In this document: positions 15,724-23,770 of the stretch, in pieces
Layout: the number at the start of each line of letters is the position of its first letter
How positions within the stretch are numbered: the first letter of the stretch is position 1
From: Novosphingopyxis sp038234155
GTDB lineage: Bacteria; Pseudomonadota; Alphaproteobacteria; Sphingomonadales; Sphingomonadaceae
NCBI GenBank assembly: GCA_038234155.1
Contig: JBBSUT010000002.1
Coordinates: 12,744-76,743 of the forward strand
DNA: 64,000 bases
Direction: 5' to 3'
Program-made: the position numbers and the translations under genes
Notes under the pieces: model-generated
What the model was told of the DNA's origin: nothing
Seen by the model: only the letters and a program-made list of their open reading frames with translations
Database searches by the model: none

Positions 15724-16581
15724 TCAGCGAACGGCGGCCGTGGTGGTGCCCGAAAGATCGGACAGGAAACTGCGCACCCGCTCGGCATTCACGCCCAGAT
15801 CGCTCTGCCCGACGCGGCTGACCGAACGCATATCGATGATCGAGCCCTCACCGCCCGCAGCCGGCCGCACGCGGAGCACGACATCGTCCTTGAAGCGAAA
15901 GGCGCTTACCGTATCGGTTGCCTCCAGCCGCCCGCTGGCGGGATCGAGCGCCGCCACGTCCCAGCCGCGGTCCTTGGCCAGACGATCGGCGGCGGCCACC
16001 ACGGCGGCAACCGGGGTGTTCACACGCACCGAACGAATATCGGCATAGGCATTTTGATGCAGCAGCGCCCAGCGCTGCCGAGGGGACAGGCCCTGCATGT
16101 CGCTCTCGTTTGCCCCGGGGATCGCATCCCAATTGTCGGCACGCAGCTGCAATACGGCAAACTGCGGCGGATCAGCCAGATCCGTTGAGATGTCGTGGAT
16201 CGCCGGGAGCGATTTGGCGATGCTCACCTGATAGCCGATATAGCCGACAAAGATCGCGGCGCTCAACGCGCCGACGATCAACCGCGGCATTTTTGTGCGC
16301 ATGCCCTTGCGGCGGCGCCAAAAGAACACGCCCACGGCCAGCACCAGCGTGAATAAGCCCAGGAAAAAAGCGTATTTCAACCAGCTGAGGCCCACCGAAT
16401 ACGACCAGAACCCCCAGCCCGATCCGAACGAGGCGAGCAGGCCCCAGAGCCCAACGCCAGCACCCAGGATCAGCACCAGCAGACCGAACGGATCGCGCTT
16501 GATGAGCGTGGGCTTGTCCGTGGCGGTGCCGTGCTCCGCATCGCCCTGCGGCGGCACCGGATCGGTCTGAAGAGTGTCCAT
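15724..16581 (-). CDS. DUF1499 family membrane protein
   Basis: 285 residues with three predicted membrane segments in the first half (PFGLLVLILGAGVGLWGLLASFG; YAFFLGLFTLVLAVGVFFW; LIVGALSAAIFVGYIGYQV) followed by a DUF1499 domain (about 130-280), seen in NAYADIRSVRVNTPVAAVVAAADRLAKDRGWDV and SIIDMRSVSRVGQSDLGVNAERVRSFL. The domain's function is not known. The ATG at 16581 has AGGGG 9 nt upstream; another in-frame ATG at 16590 abuts that SD and is less likely. The extensin-like gene follows almost directly on the same strand. Confidence 0.85.
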   Translation of the reverse strand: MDTLQTDPVPPQGDAEHGTATDKPTLIKRDPFGLLVLILGAGVGLWGLLASFGSGWGFWSYSVGLSWLKYAFFLGLFTLVLAVGVFFWRRRKGMRTKMPRLIVGALSAAIFVGYIGYQVSIAKSLPAIHDISTDLADPPQFAVLQLRADNWDAIPGANESDMQGLSPRQRWALLHQNAYADIRSVRVNTPVAAVVAAADRLAKDRGWDVAALDPASGRLEATDTVSAFRFKDDVVLRVRPAAGGEGSIIDMRSVSRVGQSDLGVNAERVRSFLSDLSGTTTAAVR

Positions 16582-16700
16582 CGGCTGCATCCCCTGTTCG
16601 TTGTACATCCAAACGCGCGGCGCGCGATGGCGGTTGCAGCGGCTTGTCTGTCAGCAGCGGCGCATTGGCAAGCCGGATTGCGCACTCTATCTGCAAGCCT

Positions 16701-17288
16701 ATGCCGTATGACGCCCCCGATCTCGCCAATATGAGCGCTGCTGATATCCTGACGCTGGCCGATGGGCGCGACTTGCCGCCCGTGCAGGACTGGCATCCCG
16801 ATGCTGCTTGCGACAGTCTGATGCGGATCGACGCGGCCGGCCGCTGGTTTCATGACGGAGGCGCTATCCGGCGGCCGGCGATGGTCCGCGCATTTTCCCG
16901 GTTGCTCCGGCGCGAGGAAGATGGCCGCTACGCGCTCGTGCTGCCCCACGAGAAACAGTGGATCGCGGTTGAGGACGCACCGTTTCAGGCGGTTGAGATG
17001 CGCTTGGCAGGCACCGGCAAGGCGGCCGTACTCACGTTTAGGCTGAATACGGACGATCTGGTCGTCGCCGGGCCAGATCACAGACTGCGCGTGGGCGGGA
17101 GCGAGAACGATCCGCGCGTCTATCTACATGTGCGCAGCACGCTGGAGGCACGGATCGGGCGCGCGGTCTACTACGAGCTGGCCGATATCGCGCTGGCTGC
17201 GAACCGAGCGGAGAACGGGCCGGCTGGCGGGGCGGCGCCGGGCGTCTGGAGCGGCGGCTGCTTCTTTGCTCTGGGACCGCCCGCGTGA
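16701..17288 (+). CDS. DUF1285 domain protein
   Basis: 195 residues matching the DUF1285 family: LPPVQDWHPDAACDSLMRIDAAGRWFHDGGAIRRPAMVRAFSRLLRRE near the start and DDLVVAGPDHRLRV and PRVYLHVRSTLEARIGRAVYYELADIA later. The family has unknown function and, in alphaproteobacteria, often precedes NUDIX and cca genes, as here. Its TGA overlaps the ATG of the NUDIX gene by one base (TGATG). The ATG at 16701 is preferred; an upstream in-frame start at 16644 would add 19 residues without family similarity. Confidence 0.86.
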   Translation: MPYDAPDLANMSAADILTLADGRDLPPVQDWHPDAACDSLMRIDAAGRWFHDGGAIRRPAMVRAFSRLLRREEDGRYALVLPHEKQWIAVEDAPFQAVEMRLAGTGKAAVLTFRLNTDDLVVAGPDHRLRVGGSENDPRVYLHVRSTLEARIGRAVYYELADIALAANRAENGPAGGAAPGVWSGGCFFALGPPA

Positions 17289-17869
17289 TGCTGGCCGATC
17301 GCATTGCCCGGGCGCTGGCGACGGACGCCCTGCACGAGGATGAAGCGGCGTTCGGTGCCCCTGTCGGTGGTTACCGCGAGGCGGCGGTGCTGATCCCTAT
17401 CACGCGGCGGAGCGACCCTGGCGTGATTCTGACACGGCGGCCAGACTGGCTGCGCAGCCATGCCGGACAGGTCGCCTTTCCGGGCGGCAAACTGGAACCG
17501 CAGGACCGGGGCGATCCGGTCACCGCCGCATTGCGGGAAACGCAGGAGGAGCTGGCTATCCCGCCTTCCGATGTTGAAGTGGTTGGCACCGCGATGCCCT
17601 ATCTGTCGGGCAGCGGCTTTCGCATCGTGCCAGTAATTGGCCTGGTCCCGCCTGATCTTAATCTCACTCCCTGCCCCGATGAGGTGGCCGAATGGTTCGA
17701 GGTGCCGCTGGCCTGGCTGCTGGACCGTGCCAATGCGGAGCGCAAGACCGGTATGTGGCAGGGAGCGTCGCGCACTTATTACGACATGGATTGGCGCGGT
17801 CGCCGCATCTGGGGCGTCACTGCCGGGATCATCGCCAACCTGTCGCGCAGGCTGGCATGGGAAGCGTGA
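17288..17869 (+). CDS. NUDIX hydrolase, probable CoA pyrophosphatase
   Basis: A 193-residue NUDIX enzyme. It carries both the CoA-pyrophosphatase (NudL/UPF0035) signature RSHAGQVAFPGGKLE and the NUDIX box around AALRETQEELAIPPSDVEVVG, with Glu residues for metal binding. The expected reaction is cleavage of coenzyme A to phosphopantetheine and 3',5'-ADP. The gene starts in the overlap with DUF1285 (ATG at 17288; the preceding GTG at 17285 is an alternative) and its own TGA overlaps the cca ATG by one base, giving a tightly coupled three-gene unit. Confidence 0.92.
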   Translation: MLADRIARALATDALHEDEAAFGAPVGGYREAAVLIPITRRSDPGVILTRRPDWLRSHAGQVAFPGGKLEPQDRGDPVTAALRETQEELAIPPSDVEVVGTAMPYLSGSGFRIVPVIGLVPPDLNLTPCPDEVAEWFEVPLAWLLDRANAERKTGMWQGASRTYYDMDWRGRRIWGVTAGIIANLSRRLAWEA

Positions 17870-19044
17870 TGCTGCCCGATGCCGACTGGCGGCATGATCC
17901 GGCTTTGCACGCTGTCGTCGCGGCGCTGAGCGATGGCGCTGATCGGCCCCGCATCGTTGGCGGCGCAGTACGCGACAGCCTGCTCGGCCGCGCGGTGGTC
18001 GATGTCGATCTGGCCACGTCGCTGGTGCCGGCAGAAGTCATCCGCCGGTTGCATGCGGCGGGGCTGAAGGCGGTGCCGACCGGGATCGTCCACGGCACTG
18101 TCACCGCGGTGGCGCAAGGGCGCGGGTTCGAAGTCACGACGCTACGCCGCGACGTATCGACCGATGGCCGCCGCGCGACCGTCGCCTTCTCTCATGACTG
18201 GCGCGAGGATGCGGCGCGGCGCGATTTCACGATCAACGCATTGTATGCCGACCTTGAAACCGGCGCGGTCACCGACTATTTCGGCGGTCTCGGCGATCTG
18301 GCCGCGCGGCGCCTGCGCTTCATCGGCGATCCGGCGGCGCGCATCGCCGAAGATCACTTGCGCATCCTGCGCTACTTCCGCTTCCTCGCGCGGTTCGGGC
18401 GCAGCGAGCTCGATGCTGAGGCCTACGCCGCATGCAAGGCGGCGGCGAACAGCCTCAAAGGGCTGTCGCGCGAGCGCATTGCCGACGAGCTTCTGAAGCT
18501 GCTGACACTGGCCGATCCGCGCTTCGCCGTGAACGCAATGCTGGACGGCGACATCTTCGCGCCGATCCTGCCCGAGGTGGTGAGCGAAGATCTGATGGGT
18601 CGGTTGATAACGCGCGAGCAGGCGCTCGGCGTGGCGCCCCTTGCGCTGCGCCGCTTGCTGGCGCTGCTGCCCGCCGAGACCGCGGTCGCCGCCGATGTCG
18701 GCGCGCGGCTCAAACTTTCGCGCAAACAGCGCGAGGCGTTGCAGGCGCGCATCCTGTGCAAGAAGATCCCTAAACCGCGCCATGCCGCTTATTTGCATGG
18801 GATGGACGCGGCCTGCGATGCGGTGCTGCTCTACGCGCATGACGGTGCGCTGGAGGCCGCCTTGTCCACACTAACGGGCTGGACCCCGCCGCGCTTCCCG
18901 CTCAAAGGCGGCGATCTGATCACGCGCGGGCTGGAGCCCGGCCCGGAGGTCGGCCGCAAGCTGCACGCGATCGAGGCGCGCTGGGTCGAGGAAGGCTTCC
19001 CGGACGCAGCCCGGCTCGACGCGTTGGTAGCCGAGCAGCTCTAG
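17869..19044 (+). CDS. cca: CCA tRNA nucleotidyltransferase (class II)
   Basis: Adds or repairs the 3' CCA of tRNAs. The 391-residue protein shows the nucleotidyltransferase motifs PRIVGGAVRDSLLG, the catalytic DVDLAT, RRDFTINALYADLETG and GDPAARIAEDHLRILRYFRFLARFG, with helical neck and body domains after it. The start at 17869 (overlap TGATG with the NUDIX gene) gives the usual N-terminus. Both tRNA genes in this window already encode CCA, so a repair role is likely for those. It converges on parC with only 7 nt between stops. Confidence 0.95.
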   Translation: MLPDADWRHDPALHAVVAALSDGADRPRIVGGAVRDSLLGRAVVDVDLATSLVPAEVIRRLHAAGLKAVPTGIVHGTVTAVAQGRGFEVTTLRRDVSTDGRRATVAFSHDWREDAARRDFTINALYADLETGAVTDYFGGLGDLAARRLRFIGDPAARIAEDHLRILRYFRFLARFGRSELDAEAYAACKAAANSLKGLSRERIADELLKLLTLADPRFAVNAMLDGDIFAPILPEVVSEDLMGRLITREQALGVAPLALRRLLALLPAETAVAADVGARLKLSRKQREALQARILCKKIPKPRHAAYLHGMDAACDAVLLYAHDGALEAALSTLTGWTPPRFPLKGGDLITRGLEPGPEVGRKLHAIEARWVEEGFPDAARLDALVAEQL

Positions 19045-19051
19045 CCCCGCC

Positions 19052-21322
19052 TCAACCGAACCGGTTGTCTTTCGGGAACCCATTCGGCGGCAGACGTCCT
19101 GCAGCTCCTCTGGCCACGCGCCATGGCAGCAGATCGGTCTCGGTCCGCGTGCGTCCGGTTTCGCCGCCCATTGTCCAGCTGAGCCCGTCCTCCAGTTTGA
19201 ACGTGATCGCGTCCGACAGGCCGCCATCCTTGTAGCGCTGCAGCATCACGCCCTGACCGCGCGTCATTTCCGGCATATCGGCCAGCGCAAACACCACCAG
19301 CTTGCGGTTATCACCCACCGCCGCGACATGGTCATCCGAAACGTCGACCTCGCGAACCACTTTGAGTACCGCATTGCCTTTGGGGTTGACCACCTGGCGT
19401 CCCTTGCGCGTCTCTGCGATCAGCTCTTCCATTTGTGCCACGAAGCCGCGCCCGCCCGATGCCGCCAGCAGCAGCCGGCCGCCCTTGCGCGCCGCCATCA
19501 CCTTGATGATGGCGTTGCCGCCGTCGATATCGACCATCGACTGGATCGGTTCGCCAAGGCCGCGCGCACCGGGCAGTTTGTCCGCGCCCAGTGTGTAGAA
19601 GCGCCCGGATGCGGTGGCGACGAGCAGCTTGTCCGTGGTCTGCGCCTCAAAGCTGCCTTCCAGTTCGTCGCCCTCCTTGAACTTGACGCCCGAGATGTCG
19701 TTACCATGCCCCTTCATCGCGCGAATCCATCCGCGCCGCGAGACGATCACGGTCACCGGCTCGCGCTCTATCATCGCCTCAAGCGGCACCTCGGCAGTGG
19801 CGTCCGCCTCCTCCAGACCTGTGCGCCGCGCGCCCAGAGCGGTGTCCTCGGCATAGTCCTTGCGCAGTGCCGCGATGTCCTTCTTCAGCCGCGTGCGCTG
19901 GCGGGCAGGGCTCTCGATCAGCTTGAGCAGTCCATCGCGCTCGGCCGCCAGCTTGTCGCGCTCGCGCTTCAGCTCCATCTCCTCCAGCTTGCGCAAGGAG
20001 CGCAGCCGCATGTTGAGGATGGCCTCGGCCTGCCGGTCGGTGAGCTGGAACTCCGTCATCAGCACCGGTTTGGGCTCGTCTTCGGCGCGGATGATGGCGA
20101 TCACCCGGTCCAGATTGAGGAAGGCGATGATGTAGCCTTCGAGCAGCTCCAGCCGGGCGTCAATGGCATCCAGCCGGTGCTGCGAACGCCGTGTCAGCGT
20201 TTCGATCTGGTGGCTCAGCCAGTGCCGCAGCACCTCGCCCAGCCCCATCACCATCGGTGTGTGTGCGGCATCGAGCACGTTCATGTTCAGCGAGAAACGG
20301 CTCTCCAGATCGCACATCCGGAACAGCGCATTCATCAGCTGCTCGGGGTCCACCGTGCGGTTCTTGGGCTCGAGCACGATGCGGATCTCGGCGTCGCTTT
20401 CGTCGCGCACATCGGCCAGGATCGGCAGCTTGCGATCGCCGATCAGATTGGCGATCGCCTCGATCAGTCTGCCCTTCTGCACCTGATAGGGGATCTCGGT
20501 GATCACCGCCTGCCACGCGCCGCGCTCCAGCTTCTCGATCACGAAGCGCGCGCGCACCCGGAACGATCCGCGCCCCGTCTCATAGGCATGCGCGATGCTC
20601 GCCGGTGCGTCCACCAGCACGCCGCCGGTCGCGAAGTCCGGCCCGCGCACGATCTCCATCAGCTGCGCGTGGCTGGCATCCGGCTGGTCGATCAGCAGCG
20701 TCGCGGCGTCCAGCACCTCATGGACGTTGTGCGATGGGATCGAGGTTGCCATGCCCACCGCGATGCCGGCTGCGCCATTGGCCAGCAGGTTCGGGAACAG
20801 CCCCGGCATCACCTCCGGCTCTTCGTCTTCCCCGTTGTAGGTGGGCCTGAAGTCGGTGCCGTTCTCGTTCAGTCCGGCCATCAGCTGCATGGCCGTCCTG
20901 GTCAGCTTGGCCTCGGTGTAGCGATAGGCCGCGGCGTTATCGCCGTCGATATTGCCGAAGTTGCCCTGCCCGTCGACCAGCGGGTAGCGCAGCGAGAAGG
21001 TCTGCGCGAGCCGCACCATTGCGTCGTAGACCGACTGGTCGCCGTGCGGGTGGTACTTGCCGATGACATCGCCGACCACGCGCGCGCACTTCTTGTAGCC
21101 CTGGCTCGGATCCAGCCGCAGCAGCCGCATCGCCCACAGCAGCCGCCGATGCACCGGCTTCAGGCCATCGCGCAGATCGGGCAGCGAGCGCGCGGTGATC
21201 GTCGACATCGCATAGACGAGGTAGCGCTCGGACAGCGCGGCATCGAACGGGCTGTCGACGATCTGGTCGAACTCGTCCTTCGGGCTATCGCCGGGTACAT
21301 CCGGGGTGCTGTCGTCGCTCAT
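19052..21322 (-). CDS. parC: DNA topoisomerase IV subunit A
   Basis: Type IIA topoisomerase subunit that decatenates daughter chromosomes with ParE. The 756-residue protein has the breakage-reunion domain (about 30-480) with catalytic Tyr135 in AAYRYTEAKL, the GNIDGDNAAA block, and a C-terminal beta-pinwheel (about 530-730) typical of ParC rather than GyrA (no full GyrA box seen). In the quinolone-determining segment the motif is HPHGDQSVYDAM: Gln96 and Asp100 stand where E. coli ParC has Ser80 and Glu84. The ATG at 21322 is unambiguous. Confidence 0.95.
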   Translation of the reverse strand: MSDDSTPDVPGDSPKDEFDQIVDSPFDAALSERYLVYAMSTITARSLPDLRDGLKPVHRRLLWAMRLLRLDPSQGYKKCARVVGDVIGKYHPHGDQSVYDAMVRLAQTFSLRYPLVDGQGNFGNIDGDNAAAYRYTEAKLTRTAMQLMAGLNENGTDFRPTYNGEDEEPEVMPGLFPNLLANGAAGIAVGMATSIPSHNVHEVLDAATLLIDQPDASHAQLMEIVRGPDFATGGVLVDAPASIAHAYETGRGSFRVRARFVIEKLERGAWQAVITEIPYQVQKGRLIEAIANLIGDRKLPILADVRDESDAEIRIVLEPKNRTVDPEQLMNALFRMCDLESRFSLNMNVLDAAHTPMVMGLGEVLRHWLSHQIETLTRRSQHRLDAIDARLELLEGYIIAFLNLDRVIAIIRAEDEPKPVLMTEFQLTDRQAEAILNMRLRSLRKLEEMELKRERDKLAAERDGLLKLIESPARQRTRLKKDIAALRKDYAEDTALGARRTGLEEADATAEVPLEAMIEREPVTVIVSRRGWIRAMKGHGNDISGVKFKEGDELEGSFEAQTTDKLLVATASGRFYTLGADKLPGARGLGEPIQSMVDIDGGNAIIKVMAARKGGRLLLAASGGRGFVAQMEELIAETRKGRQVVNPKGNAVLKVVREVDVSDDHVAAVGDNRKLVVFALADMPEMTRGQGVMLQRYKDGGLSDAITFKLEDGLSWTMGGETGRTRTETDLLPWRVARGAAGRLPPNGFPKDNRFG

Positions 21323-21728
21323 GCGCCCAGCGGATAGCAGCGCGGCGAGCGAAGGGACAGACGCCGCGCGCCGAAAGCTGTGGACAGCGCGTGCGAGTGA
21401 GGGCGCGGGCGCGGATCGCGCACACCAGCTTCACACACTTCACACTGTCCAGAGCGGGAAAGTGCCGGCTTCCGACAACGACCAGCGTGGCGGCAATTTG
21501 GCAGAGGATCGACGGTGGCAAAGAGCAGCGGCCGCAATAGCCAAGCACGAACGTGTAGGACAGCGTTTCCTGACCTGGGGGTCTGCTATTCCAGCTGCCC
21601 CCTCAAGAAGGCCACCGACACTGGCCGCAGACCGGGCCGCAGACCGGGCCGGAACTATAAAAAGATTCATTCGTATCCGATCGAGGCGTGTATGCATCGC
21701 CTCCACCCGTGTCTGGGGATATTTGGCG
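21323..21728. other. intergenic region between parC and the mlaA-like gene
   Basis: A 406-nt divergent gap. It contains a stretch rich in TTCACAC repeats (around 21429-21448), a perfect 12-bp tandem duplication CCGCAGACCGGG (21625-21648), and an EcfG-like promoter (21651-21675). The mlaA reading frame stays open through the gap, but the upstream part has no family similarity or credible start, so I treat it as non-coding. Confidence 0.5.
21651..21675 (+). promoter_or_regulatory. EcfG-like (general stress response) promoter, one mismatch
   Basis: GGAAC (21651-21655), 16 nt, then CGTA (21672-21675); the alphaproteobacterial EcfG consensus is GGAAC-N16/17-CGTT, so the last base differs. It points at the mlaA-like gene, about 53 nt before its ATG. 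Confidence 0.4.
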
Positions 21729-22784
21729 ATGATCGTTTCGAGCGTTGCCTTGTTTCTTGTTGCAGCTCCCGTTTCAGAATTTCCGCGACCCGATCGGCCA
21801 ATCCCGGTCGCGGCGGAAACAAATGGAACAGTCGAAGCGCCCACAAACGGCCTCATGCTTGCGGCTGATCAGACAAATCCGTTTGCGCCGCCCGGCGGCG
21901 ACACATCGGTACGCCAAACTGACGGTGCTGTGCCCCTTCCAACGCCGGACGGCGTGCAGCAGCAGGCGCAGGACAACGTCCCGTCCGCAGATCAGGACGC
22001 CGCGCAAACCACCACGTCCGAACCGGCACCGTCTTCCGATACCGATGGCGATATCGTGGTTACCGGCCGCGTGCCGAACGGCAGCGATCCGGTGGAGGTG
22101 GTCAACGCGCAATCCTATGCCGCCACTTTGGCACTGGACGGCGCGCTATTGCGCCCTGTCGCCATGGCCTATGAAAGCGTGTTGCCCAAGCCGGTACGTA
22201 GCGGATTGCGCAACGTGCTGTTCAATCTGCGCGAGCCAGTGGTGTTCGTGAACTTCCTGCTGCAGCACAAAATTGGCAAGGCAGCCGAGACGGTCGGCCG
22301 GTTCGTGGTGAATTCCACCGTTGGTGCGCTGGGTCTGATTGACGTCGCCAAGGGCAAGGGGATCCGGCTACCGCGCCGTGCGAACGGATTTGCCGACACG
22401 CTGGGTTTTTACGGTATCGGACCCGGGCCCTATCTGTATCTACCGCTGATCGGGCCGACCACGGTGCGCGATCTCATCGGTGAGACCGCCGATCGACTGC
22501 TGTTGCCCACTGCCATTGGAACGCCGTTCAACAAAAGCGCCGTGACGCTACCGCTCAACGTAATCGGTATCCTGGACCGGCGCAGCGCGGAGGACGAGCA
22601 ACTGTGCATTTTGCGCAAACAGAGCGCTGACCCTTATCTCGCGTCGCGCACTTTCTATCTGGAACGGCGCCAGAACGAAATCGACCATCTGCGCGGAACG
22701 ACCAAACTGTCGCCGCCGCAACCCCTTGTGGACACCGTAGCGACGGCGAATCCAGACGCCTGCGGCTCTTTGAAAGCGGACTGA
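21729..22784 (+). CDS. MlaA-type (VacJ) phospholipid transport protein, no lipobox
   Basis: 351 residues. The C-terminal two thirds match MlaA: YESVLPKPVRSGLRNVLFNLREPVVFVNFLLQHK, FVVNSTVGALGLIDVAKGKGI, GFADTLGFYGIGPGPYLYLPLIGPTTVRDLIG. MlaA removes misplaced phospholipids from the outer leaflet of the outer membrane and is normally a lipoprotein. Here the N-terminus has a hydrophobic segment (MIVSSVALFLVAAPVS) but no Cys, followed by a Thr/Gln/Asp/Pro-rich linker of about 110 residues with a VVTGRVP element. The start at 21729 is chosen for the hydrophobic segment; the frame is open further upstream, but no lipobox appears there. An anchor or plain signal peptide is inferred. Confidence 0.85.
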   Translation: MIVSSVALFLVAAPVSEFPRPDRPIPVAAETNGTVEAPTNGLMLAADQTNPFAPPGGDTSVRQTDGAVPLPTPDGVQQQAQDNVPSADQDAAQTTTSEPAPSSDTDGDIVVTGRVPNGSDPVEVVNAQSYAATLALDGALLRPVAMAYESVLPKPVRSGLRNVLFNLREPVVFVNFLLQHKIGKAAETVGRFVVNSTVGALGLIDVAKGKGIRLPRRANGFADTLGFYGIGPGPYLYLPLIGPTTVRDLIGETADRLLLPTAIGTPFNKSAVTLPLNVIGILDRRSAEDEQLCILRKQSADPYLASRTFYLERRQNEIDHLRGTTKLSPPQPLVDTVATANPDACGSLKAD

Positions 22785-22785
22785 A

Positions 22786-22808
22786 CGGGCGTCTTACGCA
22801 GACGCCCG
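22786..22808 (+). terminator. hairpin after the mlaA-like gene
   Basis: A perfect 9-bp stem CGGGCGTCT/AGACGCCCG with a 5-nt loop, starting 2 nt after the stop codon. No T-run follows, so it may be a weak or Rho-assisted terminator or an mRNA 3'-end stabiliser. Confidence 0.5.
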
Positions 22809-22939
22809 GAATTTCGGGCGACTGCGCTCGAGATGGCCGATCACGGGGCGCTGAAATTTGAACATCCGAATAATGGTCTCCGGCACGGAAAGTCGCCTCC
22901 CGCACCACCGCTCTTGCGCGGTGCAGCAAAAGTCATAGA

Positions 22940-23770
22940 GTGCGGCGCGTGCCCGGCTTTCCTCCCCTGCCCGCCCCGCCGCGCGATCTGCTGATCCGCG
23001 CGAGCCTGTTTCTCGATTTTGACGGGACGCTGGTTCCGCTGGCCGATCGGCCGGAAGCAGTGGAGGTGCCCGATATGTTGCACCCGCTGCTTGCACGGCT
23101 TGGCAAGGCGCTGGACGGGCGGCTGGCCATCGTCAGCGGCCGCGATGTCGCGACGCTGCGCGAACGCTTCGGCCTATCGTCCATGCCGGTGGCGGGCAGC
23201 CATGGCAGCGAGATCAGCCTGGAGCCCGGCTGGATTGACCGGCCGCAAGCACCGGACTCGCTGATGGCGGCGGGCGAAGCGTTCGATGCGTTTGCCGCGC
23301 AGGACGCCGGCCTGCTGGTCGAGCGCAAACCGCTGGGCGTGTGCCTCCATTATCGCCGCGCGCCGGCGCGCGAGACGGCGTGCCGCGCGCTGGCCGCCGA
23401 TCTTGCGGACCGGCATGGGCTCCATCTGCAGGACGGCAAGATGATGGCCGAACTGCGCAGCGGAAACGAGCACAAGGGCAATGCGATCCGAACGCTGATG
23501 GCACGCACGCCGTTCGATACCGGCACGCCGGTGTTCCTGGGCGACGACGTGACCGACGAGGACGGGTTTGCGGCGGTGGCTTCGCTCGGCGGACACGGCA
23601 TCCTGGTCGGCCCGGCACGCGAAACCGCGGCGCAATACCGGCTGGACGATGTGGCCGAGGTCCACCACTGGCTGGATCGGCATGATCTGGAACGGCCTAA
23701 TCCGATAGGGGCTGATCCGATAGGGGCTGATCCGATAGGGGCCGATCGGAAACGGGCACCCTCGGCATGA
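22940..23770 (+). CDS. otsB: trehalose-6-phosphate phosphatase
   Basis: Removes phosphate from trehalose 6-phosphate, the last step of trehalose synthesis. The 276-residue HAD-family protein shows the nucleophile motif FLDFDGTLVPL, the second motif LAIVSGRDVATL, GSHGSEI, and the metal-binding GDDVTDEDGF. The start is a GTG at 22940 (another GTG at 22949 is possible). Near the C-terminus the peptide PIGAD is repeated three times, encoded by a 15-bp tandem repeat. The stop overlaps the ATG of the GH15 gene in ATGA (23767-23770), so this is the first gene of an otsB-GH15-otsA operon. Confidence 0.93.
   Translation: MRRVPGFPPLPAPPRDLLIRASLFLDFDGTLVPLADRPEAVEVPDMLHPLLARLGKALDGRLAIVSGRDVATLRERFGLSSMPVAGSHGSEISLEPGWIDRPQAPDSLMAAGEAFDAFAAQDAGLLVERKPLGVCLHYRRAPARETACRALAADLADRHGLHLQDGKMMAELRSGNEHKGNAIRTLMARTPFDTGTPVFLGDDVTDEDGFAAVASLGGHGILVGPARETAAQYRLDDVAEVHHWLDRHDLERPNPIGADPIGADPIGADRKRAPSA
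23701..23745 (+). repeat. 15-bp tandem repeat, three copies, in the otsB 3' end
   Basis: Unit TCCGATAGGGGCTGA: two perfect copies (23701-23730) and a third with one change (23731-23745). Being a multiple of three it keeps frame and encodes the PIGAD repeats at the OtsB C-terminus. Copy number may vary between strains. Confidence 0.9.

Noticed and set aside
21306..21728. N-terminal extension of the MlaA-like protein back to 21306.
   Set aside because: It would overlap parC, is Arg/Ala-rich without pattern, and contains an EcfG-like promoter and a tandem duplication; the hydrophobic start at 21729 is better.
23701..23745. Phase-variable switch in otsB.
   Set aside because: The repeat unit is 15 bp, so copy changes keep frame and cannot switch the gene off.
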